Positions 51,192 through 59,856 of a stretch of 64,000 bases of DNA are shown in pieces; position 1 is the first letter of the stretch, and each line of letters starts with the position of its first letter. Below the pieces are notes generated by a model that searched no databases, was not told the origin of the DNA, and saw only the letters and a list, made by a program, of their open reading frames with translations. Made by a program: the position numbers and the translations under genes. Source of the stretch: Amycolatopsis japonica (GTDB lineage Bacteria > Actinomycetota > Actinomycetes > Mycobacteriales > Pseudonocardiaceae). The DNA lies in the NCBI RefSeq assembly GCF_000732925.1, contig NZ_CP008953.1, positions 6,448,001 through 6,512,000 on the forward strand, in the 5' to 3' direction.

Positions 51192-52720
51192 TCATGAGGC
51201 TGGCCGCGGTGATGGCGTTGCTGTTCTCGGTCTCCGTGGCGACCGCCCCCGGCGCGGCGGCGCTCACCAGGATCACCGGCTCCGGCTCCAGCTACGTCGG
51301 CCCGGCGATGAACGACTGGCAGAACGGCGCGACGTCACGCGGTATCCCGGTCAACTACTCGGCCAACAACTCCCCCGCCGGGGTCAACCAGTTCGGCGAC
51401 CGGACGGTCGACTTCGCCGGGACCGAAGCCGAAGTGTCCTCGCTCATCGCGGCGGGCGGCGGCGGACTGTCCGCGCAGACCCGCGGCTACCAATACGTCC
51501 CGGACGTCGCAGGCGCCATCGCGCTGATGTACAACGTCAACGACCAGGCCGGGAAACGCGTCGACTACCTGCACCTCAGCCGGGAGGCGATCGGCCGGAT
51601 CTTCAGCCGGGACATCACCCGCTGGAGCGATCCCGCCATCACCGCGACCAACGGCGGGAAGTCCTTGCCCGATCAGCCCATCACCCTGGTCGGCCGGACC
51701 GGGCAATCGGGGACGACGGCGCTGTTCTACGACTTCATCGCGCACGCGGCACCCGATGCCTACAACCGGTTCGTCTCCCGCAACGTCGGCAACGGGATGG
51801 GGAACCTGCCCGCGGGCGTCCGCCCCATCCAGCTTCCCGGGCAGGGCCCGGACGCCGAGTGGTACCGGCTGCTCGCGGATTCCGACCAGATCGCGACGGC
51901 CATGGACAACGCGACCATCCCGTTCTCCATCAGCTACGACGAATTCGCCTACGCCCAGCGGTACCAGGTTCCGTCGGCGTGGGTGCAGAACGGCGCGGGC
52001 CAGTACACGCAGCCCTACGCGGAGAACATCGCGGCCGCGTTGAAGCACGCGGAACTGCGGCCGGACCTGAGCCAGAAACTGGACAAGGTCTACTCGAACA
52101 CCGATCCGAAGTCGTATCCGATCTCGGCGTACTCGTACGTGATGATGCCGTGCACCAACGGCCGTGACACCTGCCGCGGCGGCTACGGCGACCTGGGCAA
52201 GACCGACACGATCACCGCTTTCCTCGAACACGTCGCCTGCGACGGCCAGATCAACATGGCCCGGATCGGTTACTCGCCGCTGCCGCCGAACCTGTCGCAG
52301 GAGATCATGAACTCCAACGCGCGGCTCACCGGGCAACCGGCGAAACAGCTGAACGCGGGCAACTGCGGCAACCCGACCTTCCACGGCAGCCTCGGCGCCG
52401 GCGCGGCCAGCCCGCCCGATCCGCTGGTGACCGCCGGGATCATCGCCCCGGACGGCAAACCCAAGGCCGCCACCTCGGGCCCCAAGGCCTCCGCCGGTCC
52501 CGGCGCGGGTCCGGCCGTCGGCGACAAGACCGCGACCGCGACGGCGAACCCCGACGAAGAGTCGGCGGGCGGCGGCTCGAAGAACTGGAGGGAAGCCGCC
52601 CCTGCGTCCTACGACGAGGGTGGGTTCGGTGGCTTCGGCGGCTGGGCGGCGTTGGTGCTCTTCGTGGCGATCGTGACGCCTTTGGTGGTGCGCGGAGTGG
52701 TGAGGAAACTGCGAGGGTAG
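51188..52720 (+). CDS. PstS-like binding protein with C-terminal membrane anchor
   Basis: 510 residues; ATG 51188 overlaps the pstB stop. The signal peptide (about 1-24, ending AAA) has no lipobox. The PstS block is clear ([71 protein letters not shown]). A Gly/Ala/Pro-rich stalk and a final helix ([17 protein letters not shown]) with Arg-rich end anchor it to the membrane. In place of the usual lipoprotein PstS, this is an anchored type. Last gene of the operon; order C-A-B-S. Confidence 0.9.
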   Translation: MIMRLAAVMALLFSVSVATAPGAAALTRITGSGSSYVGPAMNDWQNGATSRGIPVNYSANNSPAGVNQFGDRTVDFAGTEAEVSSLIAAGGGGLSAQTRGYQYVPDVAGAIALMYNVNDQAGKRVDYLHLSREAIGRIFSRDITRWSDPAITATNGGKSLPDQPITLVGRTGQSGTTALFYDFIAHAAPDAYNRFVSRNVGNGMGNLPAGVRPIQLPGQGPDAEWYRLLADSDQIATAMDNATIPFSISYDEFAYAQRYQVPSAWVQNGAGQYTQPYAENIAAALKHAELRPDLSQKLDKVYSNTDPKSYPISAYSYVMMPCTNGRDTCRGGYGDLGKTDTITAFLEHVACDGQINMARIGYSPLPPNLSQEIMNSNARLTGQPAKQLNAGNCGNPTFHGSLGAGAASPPDPLVTAGIIAPDGKPKAATSGPKASAGPGAGPAVGDKTATATANPDEESAGGGSKNWREAAPASYDEGGFGGFGGWAALVLFVAIVTPLVVRGVVRKLRG

Positions 52721-52728
52721 TGAGCCCT

Positions 52729-53640
52729 CTAAGGGAAGGTCAGCACGATCTTCCCGCGTCCGTGTCCGGTCTCGATCTCCCGATGCGCCGCCGCGGCCTC
52801 GGTGAACGGATACGTCCGCCGCACGAGGAAGCGCAGTTCCCCCTTGGCGTACAACGACGCCAGCATCCCCAGCCGTTCGGCCGACCGCGTGCCGGTGACC
52901 ACTCGCGCCCCGGCTTCGGGAGCTCGGCCGTGCTCGACCAGCGTCAGCACGCGGTCCGGATTCCCGACCAGCTCCAGGGACAGATCGAAGGCCTCCCCGC
53001 CCGCGCCGTCCAGCGCCGCGTCGATCCCGGCGGGAGCGAGCGCCCGCACCCGGTCGGCGAGGCCGTCGCCATAGACCACCGGTTCGGCGCCGAGCGAACG
53101 GACGTAATCCTGGTTCGCCTCACTCGCCGTCCCGATCACCTTCGCGCCGCGCAGCACGGCGAGCTGGACGGCGGCCGTGCCCACCGAGCCCGCCGCCCCG
53201 TGGATCAGCAGCGTCTCCCCTCGGGCGATCCGCAGCAGATCCAGCGCCAGGTACGCGGTCTGCGTCCCCGCGGTGAACCCGCCCGCGACCTCCCACGGCA
53301 TCTCCGCCGGCTTCGGCGTGACGTTCTCCGCGGGTACCACGATGTACTCGGCGTACGCCTGCACCGCGGTGAACCCGAGCACCTCGGCCCCCGCGACGAG
53401 GCCGGTAACCCCGGAACCGACCTCGTCGACGACCCCGGCGAACTCGTTCCCCGGGACACGCGGCCAACGCAGCTCGAACCCCGCGGGTTCCCAGCCCGCC
53501 CGCACGGCCGCGTCGTACGGCTGCACCCCCGCCGCCTTCACCCGCACCCGGACCTCCCCCGCTCCGGCGTGCGGCTCCTCCAGCTCCAGCACCCGGAGCA
53601 CCTCCGGGCCACCGGCTTCCGTGAACGCGGCCGCTTTCAT
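52729..53640 (-). CDS. NADP-dependent quinone oxidoreductase-like (MDR) protein
   Basis: 303 residues of the zinc-free medium-chain reductase type. MKAAAFTEAGGPEVLRVLELEEP start, PGNEFAGVVDEVGSGVTG, and the nucleotide motif HGAAGSVGTAAVQLA near residue 142. It would reduce quinones or enones with NADPH. Single gene, convergent with the PstS-like gene. Confidence 0.92.
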   Translation of the reverse strand: MKAAAFTEAGGPEVLRVLELEEPHAGAGEVRVRVKAAGVQPYDAAVRAGWEPAGFELRWPRVPGNEFAGVVDEVGSGVTGLVAGAEVLGFTAVQAYAEYIVVPAENVTPKPAEMPWEVAGGFTAGTQTAYLALDLLRIARGETLLIHGAAGSVGTAAVQLAVLRGAKVIGTASEANQDYVRSLGAEPVVYGDGLADRVRALAPAGIDAALDGAGGEAFDLSLELVGNPDRVLTLVEHGRAPEAGARVVTGTRSAERLGMLASLYAKGELRFLVRRTYPFTEAAAAHREIETGHGRGKIVLTFP

Positions 53641-53740
53641 CTCGTTCCTCCAGTTCGTTCCCCAGCTGTCGGAACCCAGCGTGATACCTCCAGATAACTG
53701 GAGGTCAAGAATTGTCGGTGTGACGTTCTAAGCTGCGCTC

Positions 53741-54202
53741 GTGACGAGCTACCGCATCTCCAGGGCAAGCGCTTCCGACGCAGGCAGGCTGACGGCGCTG
53801 ATGCACGAATCGGCCGCCTACCAAGGGGAATACGCCTCGATCCTCGACGGCTACCAGGTCACCGAGGACTACCTCGCCACCCATCCCGCGTACGTCGCCC
53901 ACGCGCAGCGGGACGTGGTCGGTTTCTACAGCCTGATCGAGTACCCGGCCGAGCTCGACCTGCTGTTCGTCGCCGATTCGGCCCAGGGCACGGGCATCGG
54001 CGCGTGGCTGGTCGAGCACATGCTCGGGCAGGCGGCCGAGCTCGGCATGACCGAGATCCGAGTCGTCTCCCATCCGCCCGCCGCCGGGTTCTACGAGCGG
54101 ATGGGCGCCCGCCGCGTCGGTGTCCTGCCCGCCAGCCCGCCGAAGATCACCTGGGAGCGCCCGGAGCTGGTCTTCGACGTCAAGCACCCACCGCGCGGCT
54201 GA
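53741..54202 (+). CDS. GNAT-family N-acetyltransferase
   Basis: 153 residues. Motif A is ADSAQGTGIGAWLVEHML (acetyl-CoA loop), motif B PAAGFYERMGARRVG. Substrate unknown. Starts at GTG 53741. The 3' end overlaps the WYL gene by 23 bases. Confidence 0.9.
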   Translation: MTSYRISRASASDAGRLTALMHESAAYQGEYASILDGYQVTEDYLATHPAYVAHAQRDVVGFYSLIEYPAELDLLFVADSAQGTGIGAWLVEHMLGQAAELGMTEIRVVSHPPAAGFYERMGARRVGVLPASPPKITWERPELVFDVKHPPRG

Positions 54203-55133
54203 ACCGTCCGATCAGTTTGCGCAGGTGGCCTGCGAATTCCGGCGAGTCGACGACCTCGAAGTCGGTGTCGAGCAGGCCCAGGTAGAGCGCCAGATACTCC
54301 AGCGTGTCCGCACCGGCTTTGAGCAGGCAGGTCCGCTCGTCGACGGCTTCGACGACGACGGCGGGCGGCACCTTCGCCGCGGCTTCGGCGGCCGGGGCGT
54401 GCAGCCGGATCGTCGCGTGGTGCCGCCACAACGCCGCGCCGACACCACGCTGGAGGTAGGCGACCACGCCTCCTTCGGGTGGTTCGCGTTCCTCGAAACG
54501 GCGCCCGTTCGGCGTACGCGGCCGCACCCGGTCCGCGCGGAACGTGCGCCATTCCTGTTTGTCGACGTCCCAGCCGACGAGGTACCACCGGCGGCTCATA
54601 TGCACGACGCGGTGCGGCTCGACCTGCCTTCGGGTCTCGGATCCGCTGTGTCCCACGTAATCGAAGCGCAGGGTCTCGCGGTCGCGGCAGGCCGCGGCGA
54701 TGGCGGAGAGCACCTCGGCGTCGACCGTGGGTCCGCCGCCCTGCACCGCGAGGGTCGCGGAATTCAACGCCGCGACACGGTGCCGTAGCCGCGACGGCAG
54801 CACCTGCTCCAATTTCGCCAGCGCGCGCACCGACGTCTCCTCGATGCCCGCGATCGTCCCGCCCGCGGCCGTGCGCAAGCCCATCGCCACCGCGACGGCT
54901 TCCTCGTCGTCGAGGAGCAGGGGTGGCATGGCCGCGCCGGCGCCGAGGCTGTACCCGCCGGAGACGCCGGGCGTCGCGTCGACCGGATAGCCCAGCCCGC
55001 GAAGGCGCTCGACGTCGTTCCGGATCGTCCTGGTCGTGACGTCGAGCCGCCCGGCCAGTTCCGGCCCCGTCCACGTGCGCCTGGCCTGCAGCAACGACAG
55101 GAGCCGCAGCAGTCTCGCCGAAGTTTCCGCCAT
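54180..55133 (-). CDS. WYL-domain transcriptional regulator (HTH_11 type)
   Basis: 317 residues. The N-terminal winged helix is ETSARLLRLLSLLQARRTWTGPELAGRLDVTTRTIRNDVERLRGLGYPVDATPGVSGGYSLG, then the WYL domain starts about residue 140 (RWYLVGWDVDKQEWRTFRADRV, the WYL and R-x-D-R-V core), and a WCX-like end. WYL regulators respond to DNA damage or nucleic-acid signals in several cases. ATG 55133 is preferred over 55142. Divergent from the epoxide hydrolase with 62 bases between. Confidence 0.9.
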   Translation of the reverse strand: MAETSARLLRLLSLLQARRTWTGPELAGRLDVTTRTIRNDVERLRGLGYPVDATPGVSGGYSLGAGAAMPPLLLDDEEAVAVAMGLRTAAGGTIAGIEETSVRALAKLEQVLPSRLRHRVAALNSATLAVQGGGPTVDAEVLSAIAAACRDRETLRFDYVGHSGSETRRQVEPHRVVHMSRRWYLVGWDVDKQEWRTFRADRVRPRTPNGRRFEEREPPEGGVVAYLQRGVGAALWRHHATIRLHAPAAEAAAKVPPAVVVEAVDERTCLLKAGADTLEYLALYLGLLDTDFEVVDSPEFAGHLRKLIGRFSRAVGA

Positions 55134-55146
55134 GAATCCCACCTTG

Positions 55147-55183
55147 TCCGCAATCGCGGAACGAACCTTTCCGCAATCGTTCC
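55147..55183. promoter_or_regulatory. Candidate operator in WYL/epoxide hydrolase divergent region
   Basis: TCCGCAATCGCGGA (55147-55160) is a palindrome; CCGCAATCG recurs at 55148 and 55171, 23 bases apart; and GGAACGA/TCGTTCC (55158-55164, 55177-55183) form an inverted pair. This region is likely bound by the adjacent WYL protein. Confidence 0.55.
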
Positions 55184-55195
55184 TAATCTAGCCCC

Positions 55196-56332
55196 ATGAC
55201 TGAGATCAAGCCCTTCCGCATCGCCATCGACCAGGCCGAACTCGACGACCTCAGGGACCGCCTGAGCCGCACCCGCTGGCCCCGTGAGGTCACCGGCGGC
55301 TGGAGCCGAGGCGTCCCGGTCGCCTATCTCAAGGGGCTGGCCGAGTACTGGGCCGACGGCTTCGACTGGCGCGCCCAGGAAGCGGAACTGAACGAGTTCC
55401 CGCAGTTCACCACCGAGATCGACGGCCAGACCATCCACTTCCTGCACATCCGGTCGACCGCCCCCGACGCGCTGCCGGTGGTCCTCACGCATGGCTGGCC
55501 GAGCTCGCCGTTCGAATTCCGGCGGGTCGTCGAGGAGCTCAGCGGCGAGTTCCACCTGGTCATCCCGTCGCTGCCCGGTTACGGGTTCTCGAGCCCGGTG
55601 AACGGCCCCGGCTGGGGCAACCTGTTCCGCGTCGCCCAGGCGTGGATCACGCTGATGGACCGCCTCGGCTACGAGCGTTTCGGCGTCCACGGCACCGACG
55701 CGGGTGCCGGGGTCGCGGGCATCCTGTCGATGATCGCCGCGCACCGGGTGGTCGGCGTGCACCTCACCGGAACCAGCGCGGGCATGCCGTTCGGTCCGGC
55801 CATCGACCTCGACGGCCTCGACGAGAAGGACCGCGAGCGCGGCGAACGCTTCAACCGGTTCCAGTCCGACGGTCTCGGCTACCTGCACCTTCAGGCGACC
55901 CGGCCGCAGACGCTGGCCTATTCGCTGAACGACTCCCCCACCGGCCAGCTCGCGTGGATCGTCGAGAAGTTCGCCGAATGGACCGATCCGGCCAAGGAAC
56001 TGCCGGACGACGCCGTCGATCGCGACCACCTGCTGACCGCGGTGAGCCTGTACTGGTTCACCGGTGCCGGCGCTTCCTCCGCGCACGCGGTTTACGAAGG
56101 CATGGAGGTCTACCGGCAGATGGCCCAAGGCGGATGGGACGACGGCGGCGAGGCGCCCGCCGGTCCGCCACGCGGGATCGCCGTCTTCGCCGGGGACACC
56201 ACGATCCGGAGCCTTCAGGACGGTCCGGTGGAACACTGGTCCGAGTACGACACCGGCGGCCACTTCCCGGCGATGGAGGTCCCCGGCCTGTTCGCCGAAG
56301 ACCTCCGTTCCTTCCTGCGAAAGTGCGTCTGA
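55196..56332 (+). CDS. Epoxide hydrolase (EHN-type alpha/beta hydrolase)
   Basis: 378 residues, with the N-terminal EHN cap (FRIAIDQAELDDLRDRLSRTRWP) typical of microsomal-type epoxide hydrolases. HGWPSSPFEF oxyanion loop, nucleophile Asp in GTDAGAG, YSLNDSPTGQLAWI with cap Tyr, and final His in GHFPAME. It hydrates epoxides to diols. Divergent from the WYL gene; three bases before the next gene. Confidence 0.92.
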   Translation: MTEIKPFRIAIDQAELDDLRDRLSRTRWPREVTGGWSRGVPVAYLKGLAEYWADGFDWRAQEAELNEFPQFTTEIDGQTIHFLHIRSTAPDALPVVLTHGWPSSPFEFRRVVEELSGEFHLVIPSLPGYGFSSPVNGPGWGNLFRVAQAWITLMDRLGYERFGVHGTDAGAGVAGILSMIAAHRVVGVHLTGTSAGMPFGPAIDLDGLDEKDRERGERFNRFQSDGLGYLHLQATRPQTLAYSLNDSPTGQLAWIVEKFAEWTDPAKELPDDAVDRDHLLTAVSLYWFTGAGASSAHAVYEGMEVYRQMAQGGWDDGGEAPAGPPRGIAVFAGDTTIRSLQDGPVEHWSEYDTGGHFPAMEVPGLFAEDLRSFLRKCV

Positions 56333-56335
56333 CGA

Positions 56336-57415
56336 ATGGAACAGCTCAGCCCTCGGGCCCTCAACCGCGCGACTCTGGCCAGGCAACTCCTGCTGGATCG
56401 TGCCGATCTGCCCGCCATCACCGCGATCGAGCGGCTGGCAGGCCTCCAGGCGCAGGCCCCCGACTCGTCCTACGTCGGACTGTGGTCACGGCTTCGGGAT
56501 TTCCAGGTGGACGAGCTGGCGAAGCCGCTGGCCGCCCGCGAAGCCGTCCGGATGACCTTGATGCGCGGCACCGTGCACCTGGTGACGGCCGCCGACGGCC
56601 TCGCGCTGTGGCCCACCCTCAAACCAGTGGTCGAGCGCGGTTTCCTCGGCCACTACTCGCGGGAAGTCGCCGGGCTCGACCTCGCCGCGGTCGCCGAAGC
56701 GGGGCGTGCCCTGATCGCCGAACGGCCACGTACCCGCGCCGAGATCCGGGCCGCGCTGGCGCCCCGATGGCCCGACGCGGACCAGCCGACGCTCGGCTAC
56801 GCGGTCAACAGCCTGCTCCCCCTCGCGCATGTGACCCCGCGTGGCCTGTGGGGGCAGACCGGACCGGCCGCGTTCGCCCTGCTCGAAGACTGGGTCGGCG
56901 AACCGATCACGGACGGGGTCTCCCTCGACGACCTGGTGCTGCGCTATCTCGGGGCGTTCGGCCCGGCGACCGTCCGCGACGCACAGGTCTGGTCGGGGCT
57001 CACTCGGCTGAAGGAGGTCTTCGAGCGGCTGCGGGCGCGGCTCATCACCTTCACCGACGTCGAGGGAAAGGAACTGTTCGACCTTCCGGGCGCCCCACGC
57101 CCCGACCCGGAAACCCCGGCGCCGCCCCGGTTCCTTCCCGAGTACGACAACGTCCTGCTCTCCCACGCCGACCGCGTCCGGGTGATCCCCGACGGCCGCC
57201 GTGTGCCGTTGCCACCGGGTAACGGCGGCCGCCGGGGCACGCTCCTGGTCGACGGTGAATTCCTGGCCATTTGGGCGATCAAAGGGGCGACCCTGACGAT
57301 CGAATCGCGGGAACCCTTGCAAGATCAGGATTCGATCGCCGAAGAGGGCGCGCGGCTGCTGGAATTCGTAGTGCCGGATTCCGAGCACGACATCCGTTTC
57401 GGCATCGGCGGATAA
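56336..57415 (+). CDS. AlkZ-like (HTH_42) DNA glycosylase
   Basis: 359 residues of the winged-helix HTH_42 family, now known to contain AlkZ DNA glycosylases that remove bulky alkyl adducts and crosslinks. The catalytic Q-x-Q motif is present (GLQAQ, Gln38 and Gln40). Other blocks are TLMRGTVHLVTAADGLAL and FLPEYDNVLLSHADR. It starts three bases after the epoxide hydrolase stop, so both are one unit. Together they look like a detoxify-and-repair pair. Confidence 0.85.
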   Translation: MEQLSPRALNRATLARQLLLDRADLPAITAIERLAGLQAQAPDSSYVGLWSRLRDFQVDELAKPLAAREAVRMTLMRGTVHLVTAADGLALWPTLKPVVERGFLGHYSREVAGLDLAAVAEAGRALIAERPRTRAEIRAALAPRWPDADQPTLGYAVNSLLPLAHVTPRGLWGQTGPAAFALLEDWVGEPITDGVSLDDLVLRYLGAFGPATVRDAQVWSGLTRLKEVFERLRARLITFTDVEGKELFDLPGAPRPDPETPAPPRFLPEYDNVLLSHADRVRVIPDGRRVPLPPGNGGRRGTLLVDGEFLAIWAIKGATLTIESREPLQDQDSIAEEGARLLEFVVPDSEHDIRFGIGG

Positions 57416-57491
57416 CGGTCCGGCCTTTTGCCGTAACGATGGGCACCGTTCGGGCGAAGCATGAGCGCAAAGAGCCTGAAGGGAGCGGGCC

Positions 57492-57788
57492 ATGAGCAGG
57501 AACTACGGTTTCATGACGGTGCTGGCGGGCCTCAGCGCGCTCGCGGTGATCGCGGTCGCGGCGGTGTGGCGGTATCCGAACACTTCGGACGTGACGGCGG
57601 TGATCACCGCGGCGGGAACGGTGATCGGCACCGTGGTGGGCGCCTTCTTCGGCGTGAACGCGGCCTCGGCGGGACGCGTGAAGGCCGAAGAAAGCCGGGA
57701 TCAGGCCACCGCGGCACTGGTCAAGGTGGCGACTCAGGCGGATGAAGGCAGCGACGTCGCGAAGGCGGCGATGGAAGGCGTGCGCTGA
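57492..57788 (+). CDS. Small membrane protein with glycine-rich helix
   Basis: 98 residues. Two hydrophobic segments, FMTVLAGLSALAVIAVAAVW (7-26) and VITAAGTVIGTVVGAFFGV (37-55), the second a Gly-zipper type, and a charged helical C-terminus. Common in actinomycetes, with unknown role. ATG 57492 has GGGAG upstream. Confidence 0.75.
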   Translation: MSRNYGFMTVLAGLSALAVIAVAAVWRYPNTSDVTAVITAAGTVIGTVVGAFFGVNAASAGRVKAEESRDQATAALVKVATQADEGSDVAKAAMEGVR

Positions 57789-57805
57789 CCGTCCTCTATG
57801 GACAG

Positions 57806-58576
57806 TCAGTCGAGCGCTTCGAGCAGGGCGAGGTCCGGCGGGACGAGCGTCGTGGACAACACGAGTTCGCGCAACAGGTTGTCGTTCAACGCGTTGCCGA
57901 CCGGCTCGCCGACCTCTTCGCGCCGCAGCCCGAAAACGCCGCCGGCGGACAACCGCCCCCGGACGTCGATGACGACGTGCTCGACCCGGCGGGCGGTCCA
58001 CGTCTCGTCCGGCCTGAGTTCGGAGAGCACCTCGGCCGTCTGCTGGCGGGACAACGGCTGCGGATTGAGGTCGTGCAGCAGATAACGCTGCCCGAAGACG
58101 ACCAGGACCAGGCGTTCTTCCGCGCTGAGGCGCCAACGGCGGGGCGGCACGGTGACGTCGTCGTGGCGCGTGACGGGATGCCCGCCCTCGGGACCCGCGA
58201 CGTACAACTCGAGCAGATGCTCCCTCCTGCCCGAACCGCGGACGAACAGCGGCGTGTACCCGTCCGACAGGGGAATCGGCTCCTCACCGCGGGAAAGCCA
58301 GCGGGAATTCGGCAGGCGGATGGGCAGCTGGCCGGTGTTGCTGACCCACCATTGCCCGTCGGTGAAGTTCAGCAGCCCGTGCTTACGGCTGACCTGCAGG
58401 TCGTTCTCGCCCACACAGACGTCGACCTGCGGCCGATTACGCCCGAAAGAGATCTCGCCGCCCTCGCCGGGATCGACGGACACGCCGCCCGCGAGCGTGA
58501 GCGCGAAGACCGCGCCGGGCGCCGACCGGGGCACACCGAGCGCCAGGCTCTCGTGCGTCGTCGTGAGCCGCTTCAT
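57806..58576 (-). CDS. FHA-domain protein
   Basis: 256 residues. FHA core GGEISFGRNRPQVDVCVGENDLQVSRKHGLL and WWVSNTG (about 38-82) recognises phosphothreonine. The following ~170 residues have an alpha/beta to helical region with RRVEHVVIDVRGRL that may be a winged-helix-like end. Acts in Ser/Thr kinase signalling; no kinase is next to it. ATG 58576 with GAGG upstream. Confidence 0.85.
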   Translation of the reverse strand: MKRLTTTHESLALGVPRSAPGAVFALTLAGGVSVDPGEGGEISFGRNRPQVDVCVGENDLQVSRKHGLLNFTDGQWWVSNTGQLPIRLPNSRWLSRGEEPIPLSDGYTPLFVRGSGRREHLLELYVAGPEGGHPVTRHDDVTVPPRRWRLSAEERLVLVVFGQRYLLHDLNPQPLSRQQTAEVLSELRPDETWTARRVEHVVIDVRGRLSAGGVFGLRREEVGEPVGNALNDNLLRELVLSTTLVPPDLALLEALD

Positions 58577-58659
58577 CGTCCCTCCTCCTGCTCCCCGGCA
58601 TTATGCGAGATCCCGCCGGGGACGGGTCCCGGTGTCGCGCTCGTCCGTATCTTGGGTAC

Positions 58660-59031
58660 ATGATTGACTTCTCCAAGGACACCGTCTTCAAGCTCACGCC
58701 GTGCAAGCCGAAGGACATCGCGCCGACGGTGCAGCCGATCATCATCCCCGGCGAGCAGATCATCTCGTCGTTCAAGGCGGTGCGCGACTTCGTGGTGTTC
58801 ACGAACAAGCGGCTGATCGCGGTGAACGTCCAGGGCATGACGGGCCGGAAGAAGGACTTCACCTCGCTGCCCTACAACAGGATCCAGGCCTTCTCGATCG
58901 AAACCGCGGGCACCTTCGACCTCGACGCGGAACTGGACCTTTGGTTCAGCGGGCTGGGGAACGTGCGCCTCGAATTCCGGGGCTCGGACATCCGGGCCAT
59001 TGGGCAACTGATCGCCACACACACGCTCTAG
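58660..59031 (+). CDS. PH-like (bacterial PH) domain protein
   Basis: 123 residues. IIIPGEQIISSFKAVRDFVVFTNKRLIAVNVQGMTGRKKDFTSLPYNRIQAFSIET is the standard bacterial PH domain ('F+D..vfTnkRli'), ending in a helix. Function unknown, thought to bind membrane or self-assemble. Single gene. Confidence 0.9.
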   Translation: MIDFSKDTVFKLTPCKPKDIAPTVQPIIIPGEQIISSFKAVRDFVVFTNKRLIAVNVQGMTGRKKDFTSLPYNRIQAFSIETAGTFDLDAELDLWFSGLGNVRLEFRGSDIRAIGQLIATHTL

Positions 59032-59067
59032 CCCACTTTCCGTCCTACTCCTGGCGGCTACAGGCAT

Positions 59068-59212
59068 TGCGCGTGCTTGGACGGACGACACGCGTGACTA
59101 CAGGGACGACACACGTGTTCAAGCGGACGACTCGCGCCCGTCGCACTCGTGTCGTCCGTCCAGTCACGCGTGTCGTCCGGCTGATCACGCGTGTCGTCCG
59201 GTCAATCACGCG
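59068..59212. repeat. 21-bp periodic array in two opposite orientations
   Basis: Units starting GGACGACACGCGTGA begin at 59083, 59104 and 59125 (21-base step). From about 59149 the complementary form GTGTCGTCCG...TCACGC recurs at the same 21-base step three times. The centre is near 59138, so the strand can fold back on itself. The same period occurs at 16801-16919. No ORF. Confidence 0.82.
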
Positions 59213-59232
59213 AAACCGGCGGTACCGATGGT

Positions 59233-59274
59233 CGTGAGTGTTTCGGGTCGTTCTAACGACCCGAAACACTCACG
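59233..59274. repeat. 20-bp perfect hairpin
   Basis: Arms CGTGAGTGTTTCGGGTCGTT (59233-59252) and its complement (59255-59274) with a CT loop. Same frame (CGTGAGTG...GTT-CT-AAC...CACTCACG) as the hairpin at 63385-63430, but with a different middle. Possibly the original terminator of lpd, displaced by the island. Confidence 0.8.
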
Positions 59275-59292
59275 AAGGCTTACATGTTGATC
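59267..59292. repeat. Left direct repeat (attL candidate)
   Basis: Contains GGCTTACATGTTGATC, which reads ...ATC AAC ATG TAA on the minus strand, the same as the last codons of lpd, but the upstream codons do not continue any lpd-like protein. Confidence 0.65.
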
Positions 59293-59856
59293 TTATGGTT
59301 CCGAGGTTTCTCTGACGTGGGCATGATCGCCGCTTCTGACCCCTGACCTGCGCGGACAAGGTGGACACTTCTCGCGTGTTCTCACCCCTACCCGACGTCA
59401 CACGGCCTGGCACTCGCCCCACTCCTCCCCATCTCCCCGATACGAAGCCATCCATGCGGCCGTTGCGTCGGGTCAAGGCACGCTTTCCCGCCTTGACGCG
59501 GCGTGACGGCCGTTGTGACGATCTGGCATCGGGGCGATGGCTCCGCGTAACAGCCGTTGGTCCGCCTGCGACCTCTGATCACGATCGTCTGTGTGAGGAG
59601 GGCCGACGTGCTCATTGGCGTACCTGCGCGCCGCTGGCGGCGGCTACACCTGCCACGGTCTCAGCGGGCGCACCGCCCGGCCGATGGGCGGAGCGGAGCG
59701 GCAGCCCGCCGTGTCGGGCAAGGTGCGCCCGCAAGCGAGGCTCGGACGCAAGGTGACCAGCGCGCCGCCGACGGCGGCGCGCCTTGATCCCATAGAGCCA
59801 AGTTCGGCAGCTTTAGCATTATTGCCTGAAATTGCATACCAAAAGAAGAGGTTGAC
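59293..59856. other. Non-coding or decayed region at the left of the island
   Basis: I support no gene in these 564 bases. Short frames around 59557-59860 have no recognisable domain and start at rare codons. A GC palindrome (GCGCGCCGCCG-A-complement) lies at 59760-59782; from about 59800 the DNA becomes AT-rich. The last 50 bases hold the promoter and RBS-like AAGAGG of the ATPase gene. Confidence 0.55.

Noticed and set aside
59068-59212. CRISPR array
   Set aside because: The step is only 21 bases with degenerate units and no unique spacers of fixed length, and there are no cas genes.
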